Part shown: piece by piece, positions 49,973 through 60,987 of the stretch
How positions within the stretch are numbered: the stretch's first letter is position 1
How the letters are laid out: every line of letters starts with the position of its first letter
NCBI GenBank assembly: GCA_021781495.1
Contig: JAJXWS010000006.1
Span: forward strand, 1 to 61,076
Reading direction: 5' to 3'
Source of the DNA: Acidobacteriota bacterium
GTDB lineage: Bacteria; Acidobacteriota; Terriglobia; Terriglobales; Acidobacteriaceae
Length of the DNA: 61,076 nucleotides
Made by a program: the position numbers and the translations under genes
Notes under the pieces: generated by a model
The model's input: the letters and a program-made list of their open reading frames with translations, nothing else
Told to the model about the DNA's origin: nothing
Databases searched by the model: none

Positions 49973-52231
49973 TCAGGTGCGAACCTTCCACTTGGTAGAT
50001 AACGCCGCCAGCTTCTCATTCAATGAAGCCGGAGGCTGAGTTGCCGGCCGCGGTGCAGGCTTTGAGGATGGAGCCAGAAGCGCCTTGATGGAAAGCGCTA
50101 TGCGCTTGGTCTTCGCATCCACGCTTAGCACCTTGACTTTGATGATCTGCCCCGTTTTCACGGCCTCCGATGGATCCTTGATAAAGCGATTGGATAGTTC
50201 GCTGATATGTACGAGTCCATCCTGGTGAACACCGATATCCACAAATGCGCCGAACTTCGTCACGTTGGTCACTACGCCTTCAAGCACCATACCCGCTTGC
50301 ACGTCGGTGATGTCACGGACTTCTTCATGGAAGCTTGGCGCGACAAATTTATCGCGCGGATCGCGGCCTGGCTTGCGCAGCTCGTTGAGGATATCCTCCA
50401 GCGTATAGGCTCCGTCTGAAAGCTTCGAGCGATCCACCTTCTCAAGCAACTCCGGCTTCTGAATGATCTCTGTAATCGAGGCATTGAGCGATTCTGCGAT
50501 TCCTTCCACGATGGGATAGGACTCCGGATGAACAGCGGTAATGTCGAGCGGATTGCTGCCATGGCGGATACGCAAAAATCCCGCAGCCTGCTCAAACGTC
50601 TTGGGACCGATACCGGGCACTTCGAGAACCTGCATGCGTGATCGAAAACTTCCCTTCTCGTTCCGATAGCTGACAATATTCAGCGCAGTCCGCTCGGAGA
50701 TGCCGGCAACATGGCGAAGCAGCGTCCATGAGGATGTATTCAGATCGACGCCGACGCGATTCACGCAGCTCTGAATAACACTCTCAAGCGACTCCGCCAA
50801 CTGGCGCTGATCGACATCGTGCTGATATTGCCCAACTCCAATAGACTTGGGATCAACCTTGACCAGCTCCGAAAGCGGGTCTTGCAGACGCCGCGCAATG
50901 GAGATCGCTCCACGCACCGTAAGGTCGAGGTCGGGAAACTCCTGCCGTGCAACTTCTGACGCAGAATACACACTGGCGCCCGACTCGCTGACAGTTACAG
51001 AAAAGATATCTTCGATGCCCTTTTGGCGCAGGAAATTGCGGACAAACGTGTCGGTCTCACGAGACGCTGTGCCGTTGCCAATGGCAATGGCGCACACGCT
51101 GTGCCCGCGCAGAAGCGCTTCGAGCTTTGGCGTGGCCTCTGCATTGCCTTGTTTGGAGGTGTGCAGATAGAGCACAGTATGTTCAAGCAATTTTCCGGTC
51201 GCATCGATGACGGCAACTTTGCAGCCTGTGCGAAGACCCGGATCAATGCCGAGGACCGAAATTGGTCCAGCAGGAGGAGCGAGCAGAAGATTGTAGAGAT
51301 TATCGCGAAAGACCTGAATAGCCTCCGTGTCCGAACGGCGCTTAAGCTCGATGCGAATCTCCGCCTGGATCGATGAGTTCAGAAGTCGTTTCCACGCATC
51401 CTCGATCGCGATATCCAGTTGCTGCGTCCAGTCACCCGCACGACGCAAAACATGCTGCCGCATCACGGAAAGAGCGCGCGCCTGCTCTACCTCGATAAGA
51501 AAGTAAAGAACATTTTCCGACTCACCACGGCGAATCGCCAGCATGCGATGTGATGGAATAGTCTGCGCAGGCTCCTTGTAGTCGTAATACATCTTGAATT
51601 TTTCCTGCGCATCAACAGCATCGACCACCTTGCGGCTGATCACCACACCCTCATTGAATACGAGTTGCCGTAATGCCTTACGCAGATCGGCATTCTCACT
51701 CATCCATTCGGCCACGATGTGCCGCGCTCCCTCCAGCGCTTCTTCTTGAGATACGACGCCGAGTTCGGGATGGATAAAACCTAGTGCATAGATATTAAGA
51801 GTCTGCCCGTTGCTCTCCTGATCCCAGAGATATTGTGCAAGAGGCTCCAACCCCTTTTCCCGGGCAATAGTGGCCTTGGTTCTGCGTTTGGGCTTATACG
51901 GAAGATAGAGATCTTCCAGCTCGCTCTTGTCGAGGGTAGCTTCAATGCGAGCCTTTAACTCTTCGGTCAGCTTCCCCTGCTCTGCGATTGATGCCAGAAT
52001 AGTTTCCCGCCGGTCAAGCAACTCTCGGAGATAACGAAGCTTTTCTTCAATGGCAAGAATTTGTACTTCATCAAGATTTCCGGTTGCCTCTTTACGATAG
52101 CGCGCAATGAATGGAACCGTGCTGCCATCGTCGAGTAGCTCGGCAACGGCAACAACGCTTCGCAGCGCTAAACCACTTGTTTGTGCAATATGAAGAAGAA
52201 TATTGGGAGAGAGATTTTTCTTTTCCGCCAT
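49973..52231 (-). CDS. tex: Tex-family RNA-binding protein
   Basis: A 752-residue protein of the Tex family, linked with transcription and RNA turnover. The N-terminal region shows the conserved VPFIARYRKEATGNLDEVQILAIEEKLRYL, followed by LEDLYLPYKPKRRTKATIAREKGLEPLA. The YqgF-like nuclease fold (with VLGIDPGLRTGCKVAVID, about residue 330), HhH region (LEVPGIGPKTFEQAAGFLRI) and the S1 domain at the C-terminus (GMVLEGVVTNVTKFGAFVDIGVHQDGLVHISELS, about 640-715) complete it. The ATG at 52231 is the first start. Length is as for the family (about 770). Confidence 0.97.
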   Translation of the reverse strand: MAEKKNLSPNILLHIAQTSGLALRSVVAVAELLDDGSTVPFIARYRKEATGNLDEVQILAIEEKLRYLRELLDRRETILASIAEQGKLTEELKARIEATLDKSELEDLYLPYKPKRRTKATIAREKGLEPLAQYLWDQESNGQTLNIYALGFIHPELGVVSQEEALEGARHIVAEWMSENADLRKALRQLVFNEGVVISRKVVDAVDAQEKFKMYYDYKEPAQTIPSHRMLAIRRGESENVLYFLIEVEQARALSVMRQHVLRRAGDWTQQLDIAIEDAWKRLLNSSIQAEIRIELKRRSDTEAIQVFRDNLYNLLLAPPAGPISVLGIDPGLRTGCKVAVIDATGKLLEHTVLYLHTSKQGNAEATPKLEALLRGHSVCAIAIGNGTASRETDTFVRNFLRQKGIEDIFSVTVSESGASVYSASEVARQEFPDLDLTVRGAISIARRLQDPLSELVKVDPKSIGVGQYQHDVDQRQLAESLESVIQSCVNRVGVDLNTSSWTLLRHVAGISERTALNIVSYRNEKGSFRSRMQVLEVPGIGPKTFEQAAGFLRIRHGSNPLDITAVHPESYPIVEGIAESLNASITEIIQKPELLEKVDRSKLSDGAYTLEDILNELRKPGRDPRDKFVAPSFHEEVRDITDVQAGMVLEGVVTNVTKFGAFVDIGVHQDGLVHISELSNRFIKDPSEAVKTGQIIKVKVLSVDAKTKRIALSIKALLAPSSKPAPRPATQPPASLNEKLAALSTKWKVRT

Positions 52232-52552
52232 AACGACCTAGGTTCATGGTACATGGATTTGCTGAGGAAATTTTCTGCGGTACATTGTGCAAAAGCTGCT
52301 CATCCAGATGAATCCAATCGCAGACAATTGCATGATTCACTGGCGCGCAAATACCTATGCAAGACAAACAAAACTCAATCACCCGTTCTCTTTGGTAGCG
52401 ACATATCGCCGCGACGATACAGCCTACTATACTGAATTTATGGTCATTGCCCCGGAAGAATCGGACAGAGCAGCCTTACTGGCACACTCTCCGGCACACG
52501 CAAGACATCCGATGTGGCAAAAGATCACCATCAGGGCGGGACAACACCGAAT
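52232..52552. other. 321-bp divergent region between tex and the DHA2 gene
   Basis: AT-rich in the tex-proximal half. TATACT at 52428-52433 is a possible plus-strand -10 without a convincing -35. An 89-codon open frame (52287-52556) has no recognisable content. Confidence 0.4.
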
Positions 52553-54160
52553 ATGAAAGCGGATGAACAAGGTGCTCAGGCCAGCATGGAGCACATGGAT
52601 TGGCGCCCGTCTGTCAATCCATGGATGGTTGCACTTTCCGTCATGCTGTCCACCTTTATGGTTGTGCTCGATTCCTCTGTGGCCAATGTGGCGCTGCCGC
52701 ACATCGCGGGGAATCTCTCCGCGTCTACAGATGAATCCACCTGGGTTCTCACGAGCTATCTGGTCTCGAATGCCATCATGTTGCCCGTTTCAGGCTGGGT
52801 CGCACGGCGCATTGGACGCAAGCGTCTACTGATGATTTCGATCCTTGTCTTCACAGCAGCTTCGTTGCTCTGCGGTATGGCGTTGGATATGCCTATGCTC
52901 ATTCTGGCCAGGATTCTGCAAGGCGTGGGCGGCGGGGGTATGCAACCACTTTCGCAGTCAATTCTCCTGGAAAGCTTCCCGCCGCATCAGCATGGAAAGG
53001 CCATGGCCGCCTACGGCATGGGGATTGTAGTGGCCCCGGTAATTGGACCAACACTCGGCGGATGGATTACTGACAGTTATTCCTGGAGATGGATTTTTTA
53101 CATCAACCTTCCTGTAGGCATGATTGCACTGCTGATGGCCAGCGTGTACATCGAGGATCCTCCATATCTGCGTCATGCACTTCAAGGCACTATCGATTTT
53201 CTTGGCTTTGGGCTGATGGCTTTATGGCTCGGCACTCTGCAACTCGTGCTGGACAAAGGACAGGAGGCAGACTGGTTTTCTGCAGGATGGATACGATGGA
53301 CTACTGCTGTGTCTATATTTGCGCTGGCCGGCTTCGTTCTACGCGAATGGATATGCAAAGATCCGATTGTGCAGTTGCGCGTACTCGCGGAACGAAACTT
53401 TGGAATTGGAACGCTGATTGCCGGACTCTATGGCTTTACGCTCTATGGAGTCACAGCAATCCTGCCTCTGTTTCTGCAAACAGTGCTGGGATACCCTGCA
53501 CTGGACAGTGGCTTGGCCGTAAGCCCGCGCGGCATTGGATCCATCCTCTCCATGTTCATCGTCGGCATGTTGGTAAACAAGATTGACAGTCGCGTCCTGC
53601 TTACGTTTGGCTTCGCGCTGTTTGCATATTCCACAATCCTGCTAAGCAAAATTAATCTGGATATCGCGATGGCTTCCGTTGTGTGGCCGAACGTGCTGAA
53701 CGGATTTGCAGGTGGCTTCATCTTTGTTCCACTGACAACGATAACAATGAGCCGCCTTCGCAAGGAGCAAATTGGAAATGCCGCTGGCATCTATAACCTG
53801 ATACGCAATATCGGCGGCAGCATTGGCATTGCCACTGTGACGACTATGCTGGTGCGAGGCTCACAGACACATCAGAACTATCTGGCGTCTCATCTTACGT
53901 CTGAGAATCTCAGCCTGCAGAATGCACTACTAGGCTTGCAGGCACAGCTGCAAACATCAGGCTCAAGCAGCTCGGTTGCTTCCATGCGGGCACTCGGTTT
54001 GCTTTACAAGGGCATTCAGCAACAGGCCTCTGTGCTTGCCTATGCCGATAATTTTCGGCTGATGGCGATGCTCTCTCTTGTTTGTATCCCGCTTGCTCTC
54101 TTACTGCACAAGCCTGCACACCACTCGCGCGCGAACTCCAAAACAAACAAGTCTACGTAA
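52553..54160 (+). CDS. DHA2-family multidrug exporter (EmrB/QacA type)
   Basis: A 535-residue, 14-helix MFS drug:H+ antiporter. The motif C region LDSSVANVALPHIAGNL is near residue 45, motif A is in GWVARRIGRKRLL, and the SWRWIFYINLPVG loop is typical of 14-TM DHA2. The ATG at 52553 starts MKADEQGAQ; the in-frame GTG at 52514 lacks an SD. It carries no partner: no membrane-fusion (EmrA/HlyD) gene and no TetR/MarR regulator adjoin it. In Gram-negatives such partner-less pumps may still export across the inner membrane only. Confidence 0.9.
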   Translation: MKADEQGAQASMEHMDWRPSVNPWMVALSVMLSTFMVVLDSSVANVALPHIAGNLSASTDESTWVLTSYLVSNAIMLPVSGWVARRIGRKRLLMISILVFTAASLLCGMALDMPMLILARILQGVGGGGMQPLSQSILLESFPPHQHGKAMAAYGMGIVVAPVIGPTLGGWITDSYSWRWIFYINLPVGMIALLMASVYIEDPPYLRHALQGTIDFLGFGLMALWLGTLQLVLDKGQEADWFSAGWIRWTTAVSIFALAGFVLREWICKDPIVQLRVLAERNFGIGTLIAGLYGFTLYGVTAILPLFLQTVLGYPALDSGLAVSPRGIGSILSMFIVGMLVNKIDSRVLLTFGFALFAYSTILLSKINLDIAMASVVWPNVLNGFAGGFIFVPLTTITMSRLRKEQIGNAAGIYNLIRNIGGSIGIATVTTMLVRGSQTHQNYLASHLTSENLSLQNALLGLQAQLQTSGSSSSVASMRALGLLYKGIQQQASVLAYADNFRLMAMLSLVCIPLALLLHKPAHHSRANSKTNKST

Positions 54161-54169
54161 ATTGCGATC

Positions 54170-55723
54170 TTAGGTTACCGGGGCCGGGTTAAAGAGAGCG
54201 AGATCGTTGTGAAGACCCCAGTGGTCAGCCCATGTCTTCTTGCGGCCGCTTGCGACATCCAGAATCATTTGGAAGATTTGCTCACCTACTTGTTCGATTG
54301 TGGCCTTTCCCGTGGCAATGACACCGGCATCAACGTCGATCAGATCGTGCCATCGATCAGCAAGTGTCGAGCGCGATGCAACCTTGATCACTGGCGCCAT
54401 CGCCAGCCCGTAGGGAGTCCCTCGCCCCGTTGTAAAGACGCATAGATTCATGGATGCTGCGAGCTGGAGCGTTCCGCAGATAAAGTCGCTAGCGGGTGTC
54501 GCCGCAAACAGCAGGCCTTTCTGACGTGTGCGCTCGCCCGGAGGAACGACCCCGCAGATAGCGCTGGTTCCCGCTTTGGCAATCGATCCAAGTGCCTTCT
54601 CAACTACATTGGTAAGACCTCCGCTCTTGTTGCCGGGCGTCGGGTTAGCACTGCGGTCAACACCACCACGCTTAAGATATGCGTCATACCAGCGCATCTC
54701 GCGAATCAGATCCTGTGCCACTTGCTCGTTCGCCGCGCGCGCGGTGAGCAGGTGGATTGCATCGCGAACCTCGGTGACCTCGGAGAAGAGAACTGTGGCT
54801 CCCGCGCGAACGAGAAGATCGGACGCATAGCCAACCGCAGGATTCGCAGTAACTCCTGAAAATGCATCACTTCCTCCACACTGCAATCCGACTACAAGAT
54901 CAGATGCAGGGCGAGCTGTACGCCGTCTTCGGTTCAACTCCACCAAGCGCTTCTCTGCCATCTCCAGGATAGCTGTCACCATTTGCTCAAAGCTCTGGTG
55001 CTGCTCATCCTGCATTCGCACAACGTAAGGATCCGAGCTGAGCACGGGCAGCGTGCTGGCGGGTAACAACTGCGCAGGCTGAAGCTTTTCGCAGCCGAGG
55101 CTGACCACCATGGGCATGCCCCCCAGGTTGGGATTCAGGCTGAGATTGCGCAGCGTGCGGATAGGAATTTCCGATCCCGGTGCCTGAATGGCAACGCCGC
55201 ATCCGTAGGTATGCGTCAGTGCGATCACGTCGTCCACATAGGGATAACGAGGCAGGATCTCAGCCCTTATCCGCCTGACCGCATAGTCCACAGTGGGTGC
55301 AACGCATTGCACCGTTGTCGTGATACCAAGGATATTCTTTGTGCCTACGGATCCATCCTCATTGAGAAAGCCATCGAATGTATAACCAGCGATAGGCGGC
55401 AATGCATCTTGAGCAGTGCTGCAGAATGACAGAGCATCAAGCGATGGCGGATCAGGCAAGCGCATGCACTCCTCATGCACCCAGCTACCTTTTGCAATGT
55501 CCCGCGCAGCGTATCCGATTACGGAGCCATAACGGAGAATAGGCGTTCCCGCAACCATATCGATAAGAGCAACTTTGTGGGCTTCTGGAATACTTTCTAC
55601 CAGAGTAAGGCCGTCGCTCAACGTGGTGCCGGCAGGAAGCCCTCCCTCATTGACGATAATCGCCACTGTATCGGCGGGATGCACCTGAACATAGAGAGGA
55701 TTGAGTTTTGTCCGTTCTGCCAT
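54170..55723 (-). CDS. garD: Galactarate dehydratase family (GarD/UxaA)
   Basis: A 517-residue dehydratase that turns galactarate into 5-keto-4-deoxyglucarate. N-terminal SAF-type domain (about residues 10-95), then the catalytic C-terminal part with [60 protein letters not shown] and [27 protein letters not shown]. This fits GarD more than altronate dehydratase, but both share the fold; the context (glucarate genes) makes galactarate the best guess. It is the last gene of a four-gene minus-strand operon. The ATG at 55723 opens [15 protein letters not shown]. Confidence 0.88.
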   Translation of the reverse strand: MAERTKLNPLYVQVHPADTVAIIVNEGGLPAGTTLSDGLTLVESIPEAHKVALIDMVAGTPILRYGSVIGYAARDIAKGSWVHEECMRLPDPPSLDALSFCSTAQDALPPIAGYTFDGFLNEDGSVGTKNILGITTTVQCVAPTVDYAVRRIRAEILPRYPYVDDVIALTHTYGCGVAIQAPGSEIPIRTLRNLSLNPNLGGMPMVVSLGCEKLQPAQLLPASTLPVLSSDPYVVRMQDEQHQSFEQMVTAILEMAEKRLVELNRRRRTARPASDLVVGLQCGGSDAFSGVTANPAVGYASDLLVRAGATVLFSEVTEVRDAIHLLTARAANEQVAQDLIREMRWYDAYLKRGGVDRSANPTPGNKSGGLTNVVEKALGSIAKAGTSAICGVVPPGERTRQKGLLFAATPASDFICGTLQLAASMNLCVFTTGRGTPYGLAMAPVIKVASRSTLADRWHDLIDVDAGVIATGKATIEQVGEQIFQMILDVASGRKKTWADHWGLHNDLALFNPAPVT

Positions 55724-55768
55724 ATTCCCTTTTCCGAATTACATGCAGTTGCAATTCCAGGTCTTTGA

Positions 55769-57130
55769 TTACGAGGAAGACACCATACATGGACGCTTAG
55801 GATTGAACTTCCAGCCCGGCACCAGAATCTGCATAGCCACTGCGTCATCGCGAGCACTAATACCAATTGCGTTATAGAGTGAATGCGCGTGCTCAATCTT
55901 ATCCATATCAAGCTCAACACCAAGGCCAGGACGATCCGGGACCTGAATTCTTCCGTCGCGAATCTGCATAGGATTCCTAGTTAGATATTGACCATCCTGC
56001 CATATCCAATGCGTATCAATCGCCGTAATCCTGCCGGGCGCTGCCGCGGCAACATGCGTAAACATTGCAAGCGAAATATCGAAATGATTGTTTGAGTGAG
56101 AGCCCCACGTCAGGCCCGTATCACGGCAAAGCTGCGCCACGCGCACTGAGCCCTGCATTGTCCAGAAGTGCGGATCGGCAAGGGGAATGTCGATAGCATT
56201 GAGTTGAATTGCATGACCAAGCTCACGCCAGTTGGTTGCGACCATGTTCGTAGCGGTGGCAAGGCCAGTGGCGCGGCGAAACTCGGCAAGGACTTCTCGA
56301 CCCGATAATCCCTGCTCGGAACCGCAAGGGTCCTCAGCATATGCCAGCACATTACGATGTTCTCGGCAGAGTCGAATCGCCTGATCGAGTGACCATGCGC
56401 CGTTGGGATCAAGGGTGATGCGGGCACTGGGAAATCGTTCCGCAAGCGCCTGAGCAGCTTCCATCTCTTGCTCGCCGGAGAAAACGCCACCCTTCAACTT
56501 GAAATCATGGAAGCCATAGCGTGCGTGCGCGGCCTCTGCCAACTGCAAGACTTCCTGAGTAGTCAGAGCTTGCTCATTCCGCAAGCGCAGCCATGGTTCG
56601 TCAGCGTCTGGTTCAGCGCGATACGGCAAGGGAGTCTTCTGACTATCTCCGATAAAGAATAGATAGCCGAGCACCTCCACACTGGAGCGCTGCTGCCCTT
56701 CTCCCAAAAGCGCGGCGACCGGAAGTGAAAGATGCTGCCCTAGCAGATCAAGGAGAGCAGACTCGATGGCCGTAAGGGCGTGAACAGTGATGCGCTGATC
56801 AAAGGTCTGTGCGCCGCGCCCGTTCGCATCAAGGCCTGCAAATCGCTTGCCCACCGCATTCAGAATTGTGTTGTATCCGGCAATGGATTGACCGAGGACA
56901 AAATGCTTTGCCTCTTCAAGAACGCTGCGAATCCTTTCACCACCTGGCACCTCACCTACACCCGTATGATTCGCGCTGTCCGTAATTAAGACCAGATTGC
57001 GGGTAAAGAATGGCGCATGGGCACCGCTCAGGTTCAGCAACATGCTGTCCTGCCCGGCTACAGGAATTACCCGCATGCTAACGACACGCGGCAAACTTGA
57101 GACAGTGCCTGTATCAATCTCCGCGCTCAT
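55769..57130 (-). CDS. gudD: D-glucarate dehydratase
   Basis: A 453-residue enolase-superfamily enzyme that dehydrates D-glucarate (and L-idarate) to 5-keto-4-deoxyglucarate. The catalytic Lys pair is FKLKGG (K211, K213); metal ligands are D241, E266 and N295, and the general base His349 is in [18 protein letters not shown]-terminal capping domain (1-130) plus barrel. The tail [19 protein letters not shown] is typical. It lies between gudP and garD; spacing 28 and 45 bp suggests co-transcription. Confidence 0.95.
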   Translation of the reverse strand: MSAEIDTGTVSSLPRVVSMRVIPVAGQDSMLLNLSGAHAPFFTRNLVLITDSANHTGVGEVPGGERIRSVLEEAKHFVLGQSIAGYNTILNAVGKRFAGLDANGRGAQTFDQRITVHALTAIESALLDLLGQHLSLPVAALLGEGQQRSSVEVLGYLFFIGDSQKTPLPYRAEPDADEPWLRLRNEQALTTQEVLQLAEAAHARYGFHDFKLKGGVFSGEQEMEAAQALAERFPSARITLDPNGAWSLDQAIRLCREHRNVLAYAEDPCGSEQGLSGREVLAEFRRATGLATATNMVATNWRELGHAIQLNAIDIPLADPHFWTMQGSVRVAQLCRDTGLTWGSHSNNHFDISLAMFTHVAAAAPGRITAIDTHWIWQDGQYLTRNPMQIRDGRIQVPDRPGLGVELDMDKIEHAHSLYNAIGISARDDAVAMQILVPGWKFNPKRPCMVSSS

Positions 57131-57158
57131 GAAAGCACTCCTGATTGCAAAACTGGCT

Positions 57159-58496
57159 TCAATCGGCAGGTACTGGTATCGGGGAGCGAAGTTCGAGCCG
57201 CTTGATGTCGCCGACGATAACTACATAGCTGAAGATAGCGAGCAGCGCATTCACCGCAACAAAGATCAACGCATCGTTGAAGGAACCCGTGCTTTTGACA
57301 ATGTAACCGATAACGATGGGCGTGGTAATTCCCGCCATATTTCCGAATAGGTTGAAAAGGCCGCCATTCAGCCCTATCAGTTCCTTGGGGGAAGTGTCTG
57401 CAATTACGGTCCATCCAAGTGCGCCAATTCCCTTCCCAAAGAATGCGAGCGACATGAGGAACATGACGGCAACCTGGGCGTTGGTATAGTTGCAGGCAAT
57501 CATCGTAACGGAGAGCAGCATTCCTGCAATGATAGGAGTCTTTCTCGCAAAGGTAAGCGAGTGCCCTCGCACAAGCAGCGCATCTGAGAAGATGCCGCCA
57601 AGCACGCCGCCAACCGATCCGCATAAGGCCGGAAGTGCCGCTGCAAATCCACCCTGAAGAACAGAAAGATGCCGATTCTGCACAAGGTACACAGGGAACC
57701 ACGTAATGAAGAAATAGGTAAGGGTGGTGATGCAGAACTGACCGAGATAGATTCCGACGAGCATGCGCTGATTGAGCAAATTGCGGATGCCGTCCCATCG
57801 AAGCGGACTGCCTCCAGGCCCTGAGCCAAGCGCGCGATCGAGATTCACAAGGCCGCCTCCCTTCTCGATCACTTCAATCTCTTCATGCGAGATCAGCGGA
57901 TGCTCTTTGACGTTGAAGATTACTTTATGCCATGCGAAGGCCAGCACGATCCCGAAGGCACCCATAAACCAAAAGCAACTGCGCCACCCGTGCGCATGCA
58001 CAAGCCAGCCGAAGAAGGGTGCGAAGGCCACCAGGGCGAAGTATTGCGACGCATTAAAAATGGCGGAGGCACCTCCGCGCTCAGCGGCGGGAAACCATGC
58101 CGCAACGATGCGTCCGTTACCCGGAAAGACCGGGGACTGTGCGAGACCGGAAAGAAGGCGAAGGCAGAAGATGGTGCTGAAGACCCAGGCTGCGGCGAAA
58201 TATCCTGCGAAGCCGATGAGAAATGCACAGATCGACCAGCACAGGATGCTGATGCCGTACACGCGCTTGGAGCCGAAGCGGTCAAGCAGGCCACCGGATG
58301 GCAATTGACCCAGCACGTAGGCCCAGCTGAAACCCGAAAGCAAAAAGCCAAGCTTTACAGGGTCCAGGGCAAATTCCTTTTCAATGTCTGTTCCCGCAAT
58401 GGAGAGCGCGACGCGATCGCCGTAGCTGAAGCAGCTGGCGATGAACAGCATGGTGACGATGAGATATCGAATGTGTGTTTGTCGCGTGGCAGTCAT
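57159..58496 (-). CDS. gudP: MFS hexarate transporter (GudP-like)
   Basis: A 445-residue, 12-helix MFS carrier of the anion:cation symporter (ACS) family. Its start [74 protein letters not shown] order, of which [11 protein letters not shown] and [12 protein letters not shown] are seen, is characteristic of GudP/GarP D-glucarate/galactarate permeases. The position between gudD and kdgD supports hexarate uptake. The ATG at 58496 ([12 protein letters not shown]) begins the first helix. Confidence 0.9.
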   Translation of the reverse strand: MTATRQTHIRYLIVTMLFIASCFSYGDRVALSIAGTDIEKEFALDPVKLGFLLSGFSWAYVLGQLPSGGLLDRFGSKRVYGISILCWSICAFLIGFAGYFAAAWVFSTIFCLRLLSGLAQSPVFPGNGRIVAAWFPAAERGGASAIFNASQYFALVAFAPFFGWLVHAHGWRSCFWFMGAFGIVLAFAWHKVIFNVKEHPLISHEEIEVIEKGGGLVNLDRALGSGPGGSPLRWDGIRNLLNQRMLVGIYLGQFCITTLTYFFITWFPVYLVQNRHLSVLQGGFAAALPALCGSVGGVLGGIFSDALLVRGHSLTFARKTPIIAGMLLSVTMIACNYTNAQVAVMFLMSLAFFGKGIGALGWTVIADTSPKELIGLNGGLFNLFGNMAGITTPIVIGYIVKSTGSFNDALIFVAVNALLAIFSYVVIVGDIKRLELRSPIPVPAD

Positions 58497-58512
58497 GGAT
58501 GATCCGGTGCGC

Positions 58513-59427
58513 TCAGGAACGGTCTGAGATCAACTTGGTAAGAGCCTCCATGTCCGCGCGGTCCAGTTCAACAAGAGGCGCGCGAACGGGGCCTGCAGAT
58601 CTGCCAACGGCGCGCATTCCTGCCTTGACAATCGATACAGCGTACCCTTTGCGGCGATTGCGAATGGCGATATACGGAAGAACAAATTCGCGAAGCTGCC
58701 TGCGTACTTCCTGATGATCGCGACGCAAAACAGCGGAGTGGAAATTCAGCGCAAAATTCGGCAGGAAATTGAAGATTGCAGACGAATACGTAGTAACGCC
58801 CATCTCCAGATAAGGCAACGCGTAGGTCTCTGCCGTGGGCAGCCCGCCAATGTACGTGAGACGATCTCCGAGCCGCACATAGATGCGCGTCATCAGTTCG
58901 ATATCGCCGTGGCCATCTTTGAAGCCAACAAGGTTTGGACAGCGCGCGCAGAGCTGCTCCAGCGCATCTTCATTCAGAATCGCGTTATCGCGGTTGTATA
59001 CGATGACGCCGAGGTGGGTGGAAGCACAAACTGCCTCCACGTGCGCCATAAGCCCTTTTGCCTCGCTGTTCAGCAGGTACGGCGGAAAGAGGAGGATGCC
59101 ATCGGCACCGGCAGCCTCGGCAGCCTGCACAAACTGCTTCGCGCTGGCAGTTCCGTATCCACAACCGGCAACCACGGGCACGCGACCGCTGGTCTGCTGC
59201 ACTGCGGCGCGAACAACGGCAGAAAACTCCTGCAGCGTGAGGGAAAAGAACTCGCCAGTTCCTCCGGCAGAAAAAAGTCCGACGGGCTTGTGCGCGAGCA
59301 GCCACTCGATGTGTTCGCGATAGGGCGTCTCGTCAAAATCAAAAGCACGGGTGAAGTGAGTAACCGGAAAAGAGAGTAGGCCTGCGCCCAGCTTCTTCGC
59401 CAACTCCTCCGGGGAGATGGAAGACAT
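58513..59427 (-). CDS. kdgD: 5-dehydro-4-deoxyglucarate dehydratase
   Basis: A 304-residue class I aldolase-fold enzyme (DapA-like) that decarboxylates and dehydrates 5-keto-4-deoxyglucarate to 2,5-dioxopentanoate. The Schiff-base Lys170 is in VGFKDGHGD; Tyr144 in VIVYNRDN; the GGTGEF motif (56-61) is the substrate-binding loop. The match to KdgD over DapA is clear from FPVTHF and the YNRDN motif. It is the first gene of the minus-strand operon kdgD-gudP-gudD-garD. The next step, 2,5-dioxopentanoate dehydrogenase to 2-oxoglutarate, is not in the window. The ATG at 59427 begins MSSISPEEL. Confidence 0.95.
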   Translation of the reverse strand: MSSISPEELAKKLGAGLLSFPVTHFTRAFDFDETPYREHIEWLLAHKPVGLFSAGGTGEFFSLTLQEFSAVVRAAVQQTSGRVPVVAGCGYGTASAKQFVQAAEAAGADGILLFPPYLLNSEAKGLMAHVEAVCASTHLGVIVYNRDNAILNEDALEQLCARCPNLVGFKDGHGDIELMTRIYVRLGDRLTYIGGLPTAETYALPYLEMGVTTYSSAIFNFLPNFALNFHSAVLRRDHQEVRRQLREFVLPYIAIRNRRKGYAVSIVKAGMRAVGRSAGPVRAPLVELDRADMEALTKLISDRS

Positions 59428-59503
59428 CCGTTGCCTCCACTGCGGGATTAGTTAAAAAGTACACGCAAACTATACGGGAGTGAACAACAACTGAACAAGC
59501 AAG

Positions 59504-59567
59504 GTTTGCAAACGGTACAGACTGAGTGAATGTCGAAGCAATTTTGCCAAGCCTGATGCAATATTGC
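59504..59567. promoter_or_regulatory. Two short palindromes upstream of kdgD
   Basis: GTTTGCAAAC at 59504-59513 and GCAATATTGC at 59558-59567 are perfect 10-bp palindromes in the 195-bp region between kdgD and serB. The first lies 77 bp upstream of the kdgD start and resembles LacI/GntR half-sites. A hexarate regulator could bind here; none is in the window next to the operon. Confidence 0.35.
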
Positions 59568-59622
59568 GCAAGCGTGTCTGCATCGGCGCAAATGGGCCAC
59601 TCCGGTATATTGGAACTTAGGC

Positions 59623-60900
59623 ATGTCATCTGGAACGCAAAATAAGACGGTACTGATTCACTTCTCCGGTCCGGATCATCCCGGAATCACGGCTGGGTTC
59701 ACGAGCATACTTGCCCGCTACGATGTGAGCGTTCTCGACATCGGGCAGGCAGTGGTGCATGAACATCTGGCGCTGGGCATCCTCATCGAAGTTCCCGCAG
59801 GTCTGAGCATGACTCCACTCAAATCGGAACTGCTGCTGCGCGCGCACGAGCTTGGGCTGCAGGCACGCTTCACCACTGTACCGCAGAACTCTCTACAGCA
59901 CTGGCTGCAGGGCCTGCATCATAACCACTTCATCATCACCGTGCTGGGGCGTGCTGTGACTGCGCAGCAGTTGGCGCGCGTTAGCTCGATCATTGCGGCA
60001 CATTCGATGAATATCGACCGAATCGAGAGGCTTTCGGGCACGCTCTCTCCCGGGGAAACTCCCACAAACGCATGCGTTGAGTTAAGCGTCAGCGGAGACG
60101 TTTCGCGCGAAGCACCTATGCGAGCGGAGTTTCTGGCCATGGCGCAGGAACTTGCGGTTGACGTCGCCTTTCAGCGCGAAAGCATCTTCCGCCGAAATCG
60201 CAGGTTGTTCGCGTTTGATATGGATTCGACGCTGATCCAGGGCGAAGTCATTGACGAGCTGGCGAAGATGGCAGGCGTGGGAGAAAGCGTTGCGCACATC
60301 ACTGAAGCTGCAATGCGCGGTGAGTTGAACTTTGATGAAAGCTTTACGCGGCGCGTGGGCCTGTTGAAAGGTCTGCCGGCCGATCGCGTCCAGAGTCTGC
60401 TGCACACGATTCCGCTGGCGGATGGCGCGGAGCGGTTGATTCGCACCCTCAAGCTGCTGGGATACAAGACCGCAATTTTGTCAGGCGGATTCAACTTCTT
60501 TGCGCGCTCGCTGCAGGAGCGATTTGGAATCGACGACGTCTACTCGAATGAGCTTGAGATCGAGAACGGAGAAGTGACAGGGCGCGTTGTGCCGCCCATC
60601 ATTAACGGAGCACGCAAGGCCGCGCTGCTGAAGGAGATTGCCGAGCGTGAAGGGATATCGCTGGAGCAGGTGGTGGCTGTCGGCGACGGCGCCAATGACA
60701 TTCCCATGCTCAACCTGGCCGGTATGGGCATTGCGTACCGCGCCAAGCCGCTGGTCAGGCAGAATGCGGACCAGTCGATCTCCTGCCTGGGGCTCGATGG
60801 CCTGCTATACCTGATCGGCGTACGCGACCGCGACCTGCAACCGCATGAAGATGCTGCCGAAGGCAGTGGCGCGGCATTGGGATTTTCTACTGCATCCTGA
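59623..60900 (+). CDS. serB: Phosphoserine phosphatase with two ACT domains
   Basis: A 425-residue enzyme of serine biosynthesis. Two ACT-type regulatory domains (about residues 8-80 and 102-180) precede the HAD phosphatase domain, whose nucleophile Asp199 is in FAFDMDSTLIQGEVIDELA; the others are in ILSGGFNFFA, and GDGANDIPML near the C-terminus. The two-ACT form is known from mycobacteria and others and suggests feedback control by serine. The ATG at 59623 follows GGAACTTAGGC. It is divergent from the hexarate operon, probably with its own promoter. Downstream is a terminator hairpin. Confidence 0.95.
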   Translation: MSSGTQNKTVLIHFSGPDHPGITAGFTSILARYDVSVLDIGQAVVHEHLALGILIEVPAGLSMTPLKSELLLRAHELGLQARFTTVPQNSLQHWLQGLHHNHFIITVLGRAVTAQQLARVSSIIAAHSMNIDRIERLSGTLSPGETPTNACVELSVSGDVSREAPMRAEFLAMAQELAVDVAFQRESIFRRNRRLFAFDMDSTLIQGEVIDELAKMAGVGESVAHITEAAMRGELNFDESFTRRVGLLKGLPADRVQSLLHTIPLADGAERLIRTLKLLGYKTAILSGGFNFFARSLQERFGIDDVYSNELEIENGEVTGRVVPPIINGARKAALLKEIAEREGISLEQVVAVGDGANDIPMLNLAGMGIAYRAKPLVRQNADQSISCLGLDGLLYLIGVRDRDLQPHEDAAEGSGAALGFSTAS

Positions 60901-60936
60901 CATCCCCTGTGCAATGTGCGCTGAGTTTAGGGCATA

Positions 60937-60976
60937 AACAAGGGCGAGCGTTCCATTTGGAACCCTCGCCCCTGTT
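60937..60976. terminator. Hairpin after serB
   Basis: Arms at 60937-60954 and 60959-60976 pair through GGGCGAG...GTTCC and GGAAC...CTCGCCC with one internal mismatch and one mismatch near the base. There is no T run on the plus strand. It may serve the convergent gene as well. Confidence 0.7.
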
Positions 60977-60987
60977 GTGTGAACGAA

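Noticed and set aside
52287..52556. 89-codon open frame ending at the DHA2 exporter start
   Set aside because: No motif, odd composition and no ribosome site; chance frame in AT-rich DNA despite the ATGA overlap.
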